A stretch of 5,075 nt of DNA from MWH-TA3 sp044353905 (lineage in GTDB: Bacteria > Actinomycetota > Actinomycetes > Actinomycetales > Microbacteriaceae), in assembly GCA_044353905.1 (NCBI GenBank), contig JBILBA010000040.1, forward strand, positions 1 through 5,075, in the 5' to 3' direction. How positions within the stretch are numbered: position 1 is the stretch's first letter; each line of letters starts with the position of its first letter. The notes below the pieces were generated by a model that ran no database searches, was not told where the DNA came from, and saw only the letters and a program-made list of their open reading frames with translations. Position numbers and translations under genes: made by a program. Positions 1-5,075 of this stretch are shown here, one piece after another.

Positions 1-855
1 GATGAGTTGGGGGCGCTCGATGAGCGGAATCGAACCGTCGGGGACGGGGTAGGCCGCGAGTTCGGCCCGGATGACGTCAAAGTCGCTCATCGGATCGCGC
101 GCCGGTTCGAGGGTCGCACAGTCAATCACGTGAATGAGGACGCGGCAACGCTCGACGTGTCGAAGAAAGTCGAGCCCGAGTCCCTTGCCCTCGGACGCCC
201 CAGCGATGAGTCCAGGGACATCCGCGATCGTGTAGCGGTACTGTTCGACGTCGACGACACCGAGGTTCGGGTGCAGTGTCGTGAAGGGGTAATCCGCGAT
301 TTTCGGTTTGGCCGCCGAAACCGAGGCGATCAGCGAGGACTTTCCCGCCGAGGGGTAGCCGACCAGGGCCACGTCGGCAACGGTCTTGAGTTCGAGAACG
401 ATGTCACCGTCCCACCCGAGTGTGCCGAGCAGTGCGAAACCGGGAGCCTTGCGCTTGAGCGAGGCGAGGGCCGAATTCCCGAGACCGCCTTGGCCACCCG
501 GAGCGACAACGTATTCCATGTCGGGCTTGTCGAGGTCAATGAGTACCTCGCCATCGACGTCTTTGACGACCGTTCCGACGGGGACGGGCAGTGTCAACGA
601 TTCGCCCTTGTGCCCGCTGCGGTGGTCGCCCATACCGAAGCCGCCGTTTTCACTCGAGCGGTGAGGTCGATAGTGGAAGTCGAGGAGGGTCGTCACCTGG
701 GGATCGGACACGAGAATGATGTCTCCGCCGTTTCCGCCGTTTCCGCCGTCGGGTCCGGCGAGGGGCTTGAACTTTTCGCGCTTGACCGAGACGCAACCGT
801 TGCCGCCGTGCCCAGCCTTGAGGTGCACCGTCACTTCATCGATGAACGAGACCAT
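1..855 (-). CDS. obgE: Obg-family GTPase (ObgE/CgtA), N-terminal 285 residues, cut by the window edge
   Basis: Obg is a cytoplasmic P-loop GTPase that binds the large ribosomal subunit and acts in late 50S assembly and stress signalling. Seen here: the protein opens MVSFIDEVTVHLKAG and runs into the glycine-rich Obg fold, including PDGGNGGNGGD at residues 35-45. The GTPase domain follows, with G1 GYPSAGKSSL at 166-175, G2 with two threonines at 192-193 (TTLHPN) and G3 DVPGL at 212-216. The frame is still open at base 1, ending RPQLI, which in this family lies just before the G4 NKxD motif. G4, G5 and any C-terminal domain are therefore outside the window; full proteins are usually about 480-520 residues in actinobacteria. 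The start is clear: AAGGAGGTGA lies just upstream of the ATG and no in-frame alternative fits better. It follows rpmA, the common rplU-rpmA-obg order, but a terminator-like hairpin lies between them. Confidence 0.97.
   Translation of the reverse strand, partial: MVSFIDEVTVHLKAGHGGNGCVSVKREKFKPLAGPDGGNGGNGGDIILVSDPQVTTLLDFHYRPHRSSENGGFGMGDHRSGHKGESLTLPVPVGTVVKDVDGEVLIDLDKPDMEYVVAPGGQGGLGNSALASLKRKAPGFALLGTLGWDGDIVLELKTVADVALVGYPSAGKSSLIASVSAAKPKIADYPFTTLHPNLGVVDVEQYRYTIADVPGLIAGASEGKGLGLDFLRHVERCRVLIHVIDCATLEPARDPMSDFDVIRAELAAYPVPDGSIPLIERPQLI
725..748 (-). repeat. Short in-frame 9-bp tandem repeat in obgE encoding Gly-Gly-Asn units
   Basis: Read on the plus strand, CCGCCG occurs three times separated by TTT, giving two full 9-bp units plus a partial third. 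On the coding strand this specifies Gly-Gly-Asn, Gly-Gly-Asn, Gly-Gly at residues 37-44 of Obg. The glycine-rich motif is normal for the Obg fold, so the repeat probably reflects protein constraint plus uniform codon choice. Because the unit is a multiple of three, slippage would change loop length without breaking the frame. Confidence 0.7.
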
Positions 856-875
856 GTGTCACCTCCTTCTACTGC

Positions 876-912
876 AAAAATACGACAAGGCGGGCCGAAG
901 CCCGCCCCGCCG
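876..912 (-). terminator. Intrinsic terminator or attenuator between rpmA and obgE
   Basis: On the minus strand a perfect GC-only 7-bp stem (GGCGGGC / GCCCGCC, plus-strand 900-906 and 889-895) is closed by a UUCG tetraloop in the stable C(UUCG)G context. The stem can be extended by six more pairs, three of them G-U, to span 883-912. It is followed directly by UAUUUUU (882-876). This is the classic layout of a Rho-independent terminator for the rplU-rpmA transcript. The U-tract ends about 20 nt before the obgE ATG, so there is no room for a separate obgE promoter after it. Partial readthrough is therefore plausible (inference). Confidence 0.8.
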
Positions 913-922
913 AGTGAAAAAC

Positions 923-1177
923 TTAAGCGCTCTGAACGATGTTGATGACCTTCCGGCCACCCTTTGCGCCGAACTGAACCGAGCCTGCGACGAGAGCGAA
1001 GAGCGTGTCGTCGCCACCACGGCCGACACCGGCACCGGGGTGGAAGTGGGTTCCGCGCTGGCGGACGATGATTTCGCCGGCCTTGACGACCTGGCCACCA
1101 TAGCGCTTAACCCCGAGGTACTGGGGGTTCGAGTCGCGTCCGTTACGAGTGGACGACGCTCCCTTTTTATGTGCCAT
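923..1177 (-). CDS. rpmA: 50S ribosomal protein L27
   Basis: L27 is a large-subunit protein whose N-terminal tail reaches toward the peptidyl-transferase centre. The 84-residue product has the expected length and opens MAHKKGASSTRNGRDS, the typical tail. The family signature GEIIVRQRGTHFHPG is at residues 34-48. There is no extra N-terminal presequence of the kind removed by a protease in Firmicutes; the mature tail follows the initiator methionine directly. The start is supported by a GAGGGAGAA ribosome-binding site about 9 nt upstream. It lies 18 nt downstream of rplU on the same strand, so the two are surely co-transcribed, and the strong terminator after its stop marks the likely end of that short operon. 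Confidence 0.98.
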   Translation of the reverse strand: MAHKKGASSTRNGRDSNPQYLGVKRYGGQVVKAGEIIVRQRGTHFHPGAGVGRGGDDTLFALVAGSVQFGAKGGRKVINIVQSA

Positions 1178-1195
1178 GTCGCTATTCTCCCTCGA

Positions 1196-1504
1196 CTACT
1201 TGATGCTCGTAATTTTCACGCGGGTGAGGTCAGCGCGGAAGCCCTGACGCTTGTGGTACCCGGTCTTGTTCTTGAACTTGTGAATGATGATCTTGGGGCC
1301 ACGAAGGTCTTCGAGAACCTGTGCCGTGACGGTCACCTTTGCGAGAGCAGCGGCGTTCGATTCGATCTTGTCGCCGTCCACGAGAAGGACCGGAGCGAGC
1401 GAAATCGACCCCTTGTCATCGGCCTTGATGCGGTCGACAGTGAGGATGGTCCCAACCTCGACCTTTTCCTGTCGCCCTCCGGCGCGCACAATCGCGTAAA
1501 CCAC
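1196..1504 (-). CDS. rplU: 50S ribosomal protein L21
   Basis: L21 is a 23S rRNA-binding protein of the large subunit. The 102-residue product opens MVYAIVRAGGRQEK and carries the conserved basic C-terminal stretch KFKNKTGYHKRQGFR (about residues 76-90), with the usual family length of about 102-103. I chose a GTG start at 1504. It gives the canonical N-terminus and has GAAAGGA a few bases upstream. The longer reading from an ATG at 1600 would add 32 unrelated residues, start next to the rne stop, and translate through a likely promoter and leader. The gene follows rne after a 96-bp gap and precedes rpmA closely. The gap holds its own promoter candidate and a hairpin leader, so it can probably be expressed independently of rne. 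Confidence 0.96.
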   Translation of the reverse strand: MVYAIVRAGGRQEKVEVGTILTVDRIKADDKGSISLAPVLLVDGDKIESNAAALAKVTVTAQVLEDLRGPKIIIHKFKNKTGYHKRQGFRADLTRVKITSIK

Positions 1505-1526
1505 GGTGATGTCCTTTCGAAAACTC

Positions 1527-1557
1527 GGTGCGGGCCTGAATGTTGGCATTGCGCACC
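1527..1557 (-). promoter_or_regulatory. Hairpin in the rplU 5' leader, candidate r-protein leader element
   Basis: On the minus strand, GGTGCG (1557-1552) pairs perfectly with CGCACC (1532-1527). Inside the loop, AATG and CATT can form a second short helix around CCAA. The structure begins within about two bases of the transcription start predicted from the nearby -10 box, and ends about 22 nt before the rplU start codon, just ahead of GAAAGGA. A short structured leader on an L21-L27 operon could serve ribosomal-protein feedback or protect the 5' end. The pairing is visible in the sequence; the function is inference. Confidence 0.45.
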
Positions 1558-1565
1558 AAGGGTAA

Positions 1566-1594
1566 AGAATAGCCGAATGGTGCCGTTCAGGCAA
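1566..1594 (-). promoter_or_regulatory. Sigma70-type promoter for rplU-rpmA
   Basis: In the rne-rplU gap the minus strand has TTGCCT (1594-1589) as a -35 box and TATTCT (1571-1566) as a -10 box with an ideal 17-bp spacer. The -35 box begins 6 bp after the rne stop codon. The expected start point, near 1559, would give a leader of about 55 nt. Both boxes are good but not perfect matches to the consensus, and position and spacing add support. It would uncouple ribosomal-protein expression from rne. Confidence 0.6.
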
Positions 1595-1600
1595 ATCCAA

Positions 1601-3688
1601 TTAGTCGGCTGACGTCGTTTCGTCTCTCGAGGTGTCCGAAGTCGCTTTCTTGGTCGCACGACGTGGGCGCCGAGCGGTTCGCGCACCGGGTTCCGGTGCC
1701 TCGGGAAGCGAATCGAGAAGTGAATCGAGATCCGCGATGGGCTTCGTCTTGCCGCCAGCCGTTGCGCCATCCGAGCTGTCGTGGTTGACGGTTGCCGTTG
1801 CAATCGCGGCGAGCGCACTACGGGCACTGTCGGTGATTTCGTGGGTGCCCGTCTGGCCCTGTTGCTGTTTGGGCTGAGTCGTCTGTTTCCCGCGACCGCG
1901 GCGCGATGCACCGGGTTCCGGTGAGCCCTCGACACGGGCTTTTCCAACGGGTTCGTGGTGAATGATCAGTCCACGTCCGGCGCAGACCTCACACGCTTCT
2001 CCGAAGGTCTCGAGCAACCCAAGACCCAACTTCTTTCGAGTCATTTGGACCAGCCCGAGGCTCGTGATTTCGGCGACCTGGTGCTTTGTGCGGTCTCGCG
2101 ACAAGCACTCGATGAGTCGGCGCTGAACCAAGTCACGATTGGTTTCGAGCACCATATCGATGAAGTCGATGACGACGATTCCGCCGATGTCGCGCAAACG
2201 CAATTGGCGAACGATTTCCTCGGCCGATTCGAGGTTGTTCTTCGTCACGGTTTCTTCGAGGTTTCCACCCGAGCCGATGAACTTGCCGGTGTTGACGTCG
2301 ATGACGGTCATTGCTTCGGTGCGGTCGATGACGAGCGAGCCGCCTGACGGCAACCACACCTTACGATCGAGAGCCTTAATGATTTGCTCGTTGATGCGGT
2401 AGGTGTCGAACGGGTCGGTTCCATCGTTGTGATCAATGATTCGTTCGATCAAGTCCGGCGCAACCTGGGCGAGATAATCCGAGATAACGGCCTTGGCTTC
2501 GTCACCGTGAATGATGATGTTCTGGAAATCTTCGTTGAAGACGTCACGGATGATTTTGACGAGAAGGTCGGGCTCCGAGTGCAACAGCACCGGTCCGTTG
2601 CCCTTTTCTGCCTTCTTCTGAATCGCATCCCACTGGGCGGTGAGGCGCTGGACATCGAGGGTCAGTTGTTCTTCGGTCGCGCCTTCGGCGGCGGTCCGAA
2701 CGATAACGCCCGCGTTTTCCGGAAGGACCTCGGCAAGAATCTTCTTGAGGCGCGTGCGCTCAGAATCAGGCAACTTACGAGAAATTCCGTTGATCGATCC
2801 GCTCGGAACGTAAACGACGTACCGCCCAGGGAGGCTGACCTGACTGGTCAATCGGGCACCCTTGTGGCCGACCGGGTCTTTCGTGACCTGCACGAGAATC
2901 GGGTCGCCGGACTTCAGCGCCGTCTCGATGCGCCTCGGCTGGTTGGCGTTGTCTTCGGTCGCGGCGGCGTCCCAGTCGACTTCGCCCGAATACAGCACCG
3001 CGTTGCGACCGCGGCCGATGTCGACGAAAGCGGCCTCCATCGAGGGCAAGACGTTCTGCACCTTTCCGATGTAGACGTTTCCGATGATGCTCGACTCGGT
3101 GGAACGCGCGACATAGTGCTCGACGAGGACGTTGTCCTCGAGAACACCAATCTGGATGCGGCCGTCCTTGCTGCGAACGACCATCTTGCGGTCGACGCTT
3201 TCGCGACGAGCGAGGAATTCCGTTTCCGTGACGACCGGACGGCGACGCCCAACGTCGCGTGAATCTCGGCGGCGCTGGCGCTTGGCTTCGATCCTCGTCG
3301 AACCGCGAATACGTTGCGGCTCGGTGATTTGCTCTGGTTCGATGTAAACGCGTTCGACACGTTCTGACCGCTCCACGCGGTTTCCGCGAGTGCGGCGGCG
3401 AACCGACGGGCCTTCGTCCTCCATCGGGCGACCGGAACGAATCGGGATGTACTCGGGCGCCGGCGGACGGAACACGAGCTGCATCGGGTTCTCGAGAACA
3501 ATCGGTTCGAAGGCAGGTTTCGCCTCGACCGCGGCATCGGTTTCGATTGCTGGCGACTCGTCGGTGGCGACGACCTCGACCGCATCATCTACTGCCGGCG
3601 TTTCCGTGACCGGAGTCGCGCGCGTTTCGGGAGCGGTAAACGGTGACGAGACGTACTCGTTCGGATCAAATTCTGTGTTTTTCACCAT
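1601..3688 (-). CDS. rne: Ribonuclease E/G family endoribonuclease
   Basis: RNase E/G cuts single-stranded, AU-rich RNA in mRNA decay and rRNA/tRNA processing. The product is 695 residues from the ATG at 3688. Residues 1-165 form a low-complexity extension, acidic up to about 70 and arginine-rich from about 95 to 150. The S1 region starts near 201 (IIGNVYIGKV). R331-T332 (VIVRTA) match the 5'-monophosphate sensor pair. The catalytic aspartates are D464 in TVIDVN and D508 in VIDFIDM, and C566 and C569 (CEVC) form the zinc-link that joins subunits. Residues about 585-695 are a polar tail with basic patches. The catalytic core is complete; the whole is shorter than mycobacterial RNase E (about 950) and carries tails on both sides, as in many actinobacteria. 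A GTG four codons upstream is open, but AGGTG lies 9 nt before the ATG, so I prefer the ATG. Confidence 0.95.
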   Translation of the reverse strand: MVKNTEFDPNEYVSSPFTAPETRATPVTETPAVDDAVEVVATDESPAIETDAAVEAKPAFEPIVLENPMQLVFRPPAPEYIPIRSGRPMEDEGPSVRRRTRGNRVERSERVERVYIEPEQITEPQRIRGSTRIEAKRQRRRDSRDVGRRRPVVTETEFLARRESVDRKMVVRSKDGRIQIGVLEDNVLVEHYVARSTESSIIGNVYIGKVQNVLPSMEAAFVDIGRGRNAVLYSGEVDWDAAATEDNANQPRRIETALKSGDPILVQVTKDPVGHKGARLTSQVSLPGRYVVYVPSGSINGISRKLPDSERTRLKKILAEVLPENAGVIVRTAAEGATEEQLTLDVQRLTAQWDAIQKKAEKGNGPVLLHSEPDLLVKIIRDVFNEDFQNIIIHGDEAKAVISDYLAQVAPDLIERIIDHNDGTDPFDTYRINEQIIKALDRKVWLPSGGSLVIDRTEAMTVIDVNTGKFIGSGGNLEETVTKNNLESAEEIVRQLRLRDIGGIVVIDFIDMVLETNRDLVQRRLIECLSRDRTKHQVAEITSLGLVQMTRKKLGLGLLETFGEACEVCAGRGLIIHHEPVGKARVEGSPEPGASRRGRGKQTTQPKQQQGQTGTHEITDSARSALAAIATATVNHDSSDGATAGGKTKPIADLDSLLDSLPEAPEPGARTARRPRRATKKATSDTSRDETTSAD

Positions 3689-3875
3689 TTTCAGGTGCAC
3701 CTCTCGGTGATTTCTTTCGAAATCTCATTCTGTGAAGCAGTGCTTCAAATCTGTTGTGTGATCGCATCGAGTGACGCAATCCGCGTACTGTCACTACGCG
3801 CGGAACTGACTATCCGCTCAAATCTTTCGATTTCTAGCCCGGCATGTCCGGAAAAGTCCTGCGCGATGAACGCGC
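3689..3875 (-). promoter_or_regulatory. Long structured 5' leader of rne
   Basis: If transcription starts just after the TATACT box, rne has a leader of about 187 nt. Reading along the minus strand it contains successive short perfect inverted repeats: AAATC-GAAA-GATTT (3833-3820), CGCGTA-GTGACAG-TACGCG (3800-3782), TGAAGCACTGCTTCA (3747-3733) and GATTTC-GAAA-GAAATC (3724-3709). The last is followed at once by a helix covering the ribosome-binding site. E. coli rne is known to control its own mRNA decay through hairpins in a long leader; the same logic here is inference, and no sequence homology to that leader is claimed. Confidence 0.45.
3698..3724 (-). promoter_or_regulatory. Tandem GNRA-loop hairpins, the second enclosing the rne Shine-Dalgarno
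   Basis: Two hairpins abut on the minus strand. The first is GATTTC-GAAA-GAAATC (3724-3709), a perfect 6-bp stem. The second is CACC-GAGA-GGTG (3709-3698), a 4-bp stem that shares one cytosine with the first. Both loops are GNRA type. The GGTG arm is the core of the AGGTG ribosome-binding site, so folding would partly block translation of rne. The second stem is short, and it must compete with the first for the shared base. Confidence 0.5.
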
Positions 3876-3881
3876 ACTCTC

Positions 3882-3887
3882 AGTATA
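3882..3887 (-). promoter_or_regulatory. Candidate -10 box for rne (TATACT)
   Basis: TATACT on the minus strand matches the TATAAT consensus at five of six positions. No convincing -35 box is found at 16-18 bp (the hexamer at 17 bp is CGTCGG). Actinobacterial promoters often have poor -35 boxes, so it remains the best rne promoter candidate in the gap. It would fall inside the VKOR gene if that gene began at 3866 rather than 3941. Confidence 0.4.
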
Positions 3888-3940
3888 GCCCGAATGACGA
3901 GCCGCCGACGCGCGAACACGGTCAAAGGGGCGATAATGGA

Positions 3941-4552
3941 ATGGTGAACCCCACCTTCCGCGGCCGATACGCATTCGGCGCCTTCATCCTCGTTTTCGGG
4001 TTGATTTCGGCCTGGGCCGCGCTGACGCTCTCGACCGAGGGGTATTACCTGCTCAAGGACGGCACGCAACCGTCGTGCAACATCAATCCGTTCTTCAGCT
4101 GCGGAAACGTCATGCAATCCGACGAGGCGCGAGCCTTCTTCGGAGTCCCGAACTATTTCTGGGGACTGATCGGGTGGGGCGTCGTCTCGGCAACGGGTGC
4201 TGGCGTGCTGGCGGGGGCGACCTACGCGCGCTGGTACTGGCGCGCATTCGCCGTCGGAATGTTCGTCGCCTGGTTCTTCCTGATGTGGTTGTTCGTCACC
4301 GCTGTCTATGACATCGGTTTCCTGTGTCTCTACTGCATGATCACGTGGGCGACTCAATCGATCATGTTGTGGATCGTGCTGCCATGGCTTCTTCGCGAGA
4401 AACTTCTCTTTGACAGCGAAAAACTGTCGCGCATCGGTGCGGCGATTCTGCCGTACTCGTGGCTGCTGCCGCTCGTGAACATCGCGGGAATCGGACTCGC
4501 GATTATCGCGCAGTTCCCGCTGCTTGTCCCGATGCTTCTGACCGGTTACTAG
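3941..4552 (+). CDS. Vitamin K epoxide reductase (VKOR) family membrane protein
   Basis: Bacterial VKOR homologues are membrane enzymes that pass electrons from a DsbA-like thioredoxin-fold protein to quinone, driving disulfide formation outside the cytoplasm. In this 203-residue reading the first membrane segment is about residues 10-32. A loop with C46 (PSCNINP) and C54 (FSCGNVM) follows, then segments near 71-92 and 103-125. The active-site CxxC is C129-L-Y-C132, and two further segments lie near 133-152 and 171-200. All four redox cysteines are present. There is no fused thioredoxin domain and no DsbA partner in the window. Start: an ATG at 3866 would give 228 residues, but codons 3866-3940 are poor in third-position G/C compared with the rest, and AAAGGGG lies 10 nt before 3941. 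Neither ribosome-binding site is strong, so the start is uncertain. It is the only plus-strand gene here. Confidence 0.88.
   Translation: MVNPTFRGRYAFGAFILVFGLISAWAALTLSTEGYYLLKDGTQPSCNINPFFSCGNVMQSDEARAFFGVPNYFWGLIGWGVVSATGAGVLAGATYARWYWRAFAVGMFVAWFFLMWLFVTAVYDIGFLCLYCMITWATQSIMLWIVLPWLLREKLLFDSEKLSRIGAAILPYSWLLPLVNIAGIGLAIIAQFPLLVPMLLTGY
4549..4552. other. CTAG palindrome shared by two convergent stop codons
   Basis: TAG at 4550-4552 ends the plus-strand VKOR gene, and TAG read from 4551 to 4549 ends ndk on the minus strand. The 4-bp palindrome CTAG supplies both stops, so the coding regions overlap tail to tail with no intergenic DNA. No hairpin plus U-tract is visible just beyond either stop. 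Confidence 0.95.
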
Positions 4553-4965
4553 AACCAGAGCGCGAGTTCACGGGCCGCGGACTCGGGCGAGTCACTGCCG
4601 TGGACGAGGTTCTTTTGAACCTTGAGCCCCCAGTCGCGGGCGAGGTCGCCCCGAATCGAGCCGGGTGCAGCAAGCGTCGGGTCGGTGGTACCGGCGAGAG
4701 TGCGGAAGCCTTCGATCACACGATGTCCTCGAACCTTGGCGGCGACGACGGGACCGCTCGACATGAACTCGACGAGAGGTTCGAAGAAGGGCTTTCCCTC
4801 GTGCTCTGCGTAGTGCGCGGTCAACAGCGCGCGGTCGGGCGTGAGCATGCGCAGATCGGCGATCTCGTAACCCTTCGCCTCGATGCGGCGAAGGATTTCT
4901 CCGACGAGGTTGCGTTCGGTCCCGTCCGGTTTGATGAGGACGAGAGTGTCCTGAAGTTCGGTCAT
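4549..4965 (-). CDS. ndk: Nucleoside diphosphate kinase
   Basis: Ndk moves the gamma phosphate of ATP onto nucleoside diphosphates through a phosphohistidine, balancing cytoplasmic NTP and dNTP pools. The 138-residue product has the usual bacterial length. Visible active-site residues are K12 in IKPDG, Y52, F60, R88 in GFRTLAG, T94, R105 in SIRGD, N119 and the phospho-accepting H122 in NLVHGSDSPE. About four residues are inserted between R105 and N119 relative to the common numbering (N115, H118), giving RGDLARDWGLKVQKN; I recall this form in related actinobacteria. AAAGGA lies about 6 nt before the ATG. The start overlaps the upstream DUF4233 stop by ATGA, which suggests translational coupling, and the stop overlaps that of the VKOR gene. 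Confidence 0.98.
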   Translation of the reverse strand: MTELQDTLVLIKPDGTERNLVGEILRRIEAKGYEIADLRMLTPDRALLTAHYAEHEGKPFFEPLVEFMSSGPVVAAKVRGHRVIEGFRTLAGTTDPTLAAPGSIRGDLARDWGLKVQKNLVHGSDSPESAARELALWF

Positions 4966-5075
4966 TGTTGTTCCTTTCGACGGTCAAGTTGTTGTCCCTT
5001 GACGAGGCAATACGTGAAAAAGATGATGCACACGAGCCACGCCGCGCCCCACATCGGCTCGGTGACTACGGGCAG
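4962..5075 (-). CDS. DUF4233-type small membrane protein, C-terminal 37 residues
   Basis: An open frame enters from the right edge and ends with TGA overlapping the ndk ATG. The fragment begins LPVVTEPMWGAAW and contains a hydrophobic stretch (MWGAAWLVCIIFFTYCLVKG) that fits a last membrane helix, followed by a polar tail, GQQLDRRKEQQ. In actinobacteria a DUF4233 membrane protein of unknown function commonly sits between folC and ndk, and the short tail after a final helix matches my memory of that family. The family call relies on position and this short piece; the frame itself is well supported by the ATGA junction, which also places the ndk ribosome-binding site inside its last codons. Confidence 0.7.
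   Translation of the reverse strand: MPVVTEPMWGAAWLVCIIFFTYCLVKGQQLDRRKEQQ

Noticed and set aside
7..945. Long plus-strand open frame of 312 codons opposite obgE
   Set aside because: It mirrors the obgE coding strand in a GC-rich sequence, has an arginine/aspartate/glutamate-rich composition with no recognisable family, and runs across the obgE ribosome-binding site and the terminator.
1505..1600. Extended rplU reading from an ATG at 1600 (32 extra residues)
   Set aside because: The extra residues do not belong to L21, the stretch holds a promoter and a hairpin, and the GTG at 1504 gives the family N-terminus with a good ribosome-binding site.
2384..3262. Long plus-strand open frame of 292 codons opposite rne
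   Set aside because: It lies entirely within the conserved RNase E frame, has no good ribosome-binding site that I can see, and resembles no known family.
3693..3702. Perfect 10-bp palindrome AGGTGCACCT next to the rne start
   Set aside because: It could be an operator half, but it is short, occurs once, and its AGGTG is explained by the Shine-Dalgarno; no known regulator site is recognised.
3788..3816. Possible plus-strand promoter for VKOR (CTGTCA, 17-bp spacer, TATCCG)
   Set aside because: The spacing is right, but the -10 box matches the consensus at only three of six positions and the boxes overlap a hairpin of the rne leader; too weak to annotate.
3695..3940. Extended N-terminus for the VKOR protein, from an ATG at 3695 or 3866
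   Set aside because: The 3695 reading translates the whole rne leader and would be atypically long. The 3866 reading is possible, but its codons have low third-position GC and it contains the TATACT box.
3818..4357. Minus-strand open frame of 179 codons opposite the VKOR gene
   Set aside because: It is the antisense shadow of a membrane protein: highly polar, rich in R, E and D, and it covers the gap that holds the rne promoter candidate.

Overview
This window is a conserved actinobacterial housekeeping block. Gene content and order (C-terminus of a DUF4233 membrane protein, ndk, a VKOR-family gene, rne, rplU, rpmA, obgE), the moderately high GC and the individual proteins point to Actinobacteria, most likely Microbacteriaceae. 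That placement rests on recalled synteny and protein style, not on a search; the genus cannot be fixed.

All genes but one lie on the minus strand, so transcription runs from high to low coordinates. At the right edge, the last 37 codons of a DUF4233 protein overlap the ndk start by ATGA. ndk (nucleoside diphosphate kinase) then ends by sharing a CTAG palindrome with the stop codon of the only plus-strand gene, a VKOR-family membrane oxidoreductase. A gap of about 250 bp separates VKOR from rne, which diverges from it. This gap holds a good -10 box on the rne strand and a run of small hairpins upstream of rne. Two GNRA-capped hairpins are adjacent to, or include, the rne Shine-Dalgarno sequence.

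rne encodes a compact RNase E/G with all catalytic and zinc-link residues, flanked by low-complexity acidic and basic tails. A 97-bp gap after it carries a sigma70-type promoter and a short hairpin leader for rplU-rpmA (ribosomal proteins L21 and L27). A strong UUCG-capped intrinsic terminator follows rpmA, only about 20 nt before the obgE start. obgE runs off the left edge within its GTPase domain, just before the expected G4 motif.

Functionally the block joins nucleotide supply (Ndk), RNA processing and decay (RNase E), two large-subunit ribosomal proteins and a ribosome-assembly GTPase (Obg). A disulfide-forming membrane enzyme is inserted on the opposite strand. I see no mobile element, CRISPR array, RNA gene, phage or defence system. 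The points of interest are regulatory: the structured rne leader, the rplU leader, the terminator before obgE, and the tight gene junctions.
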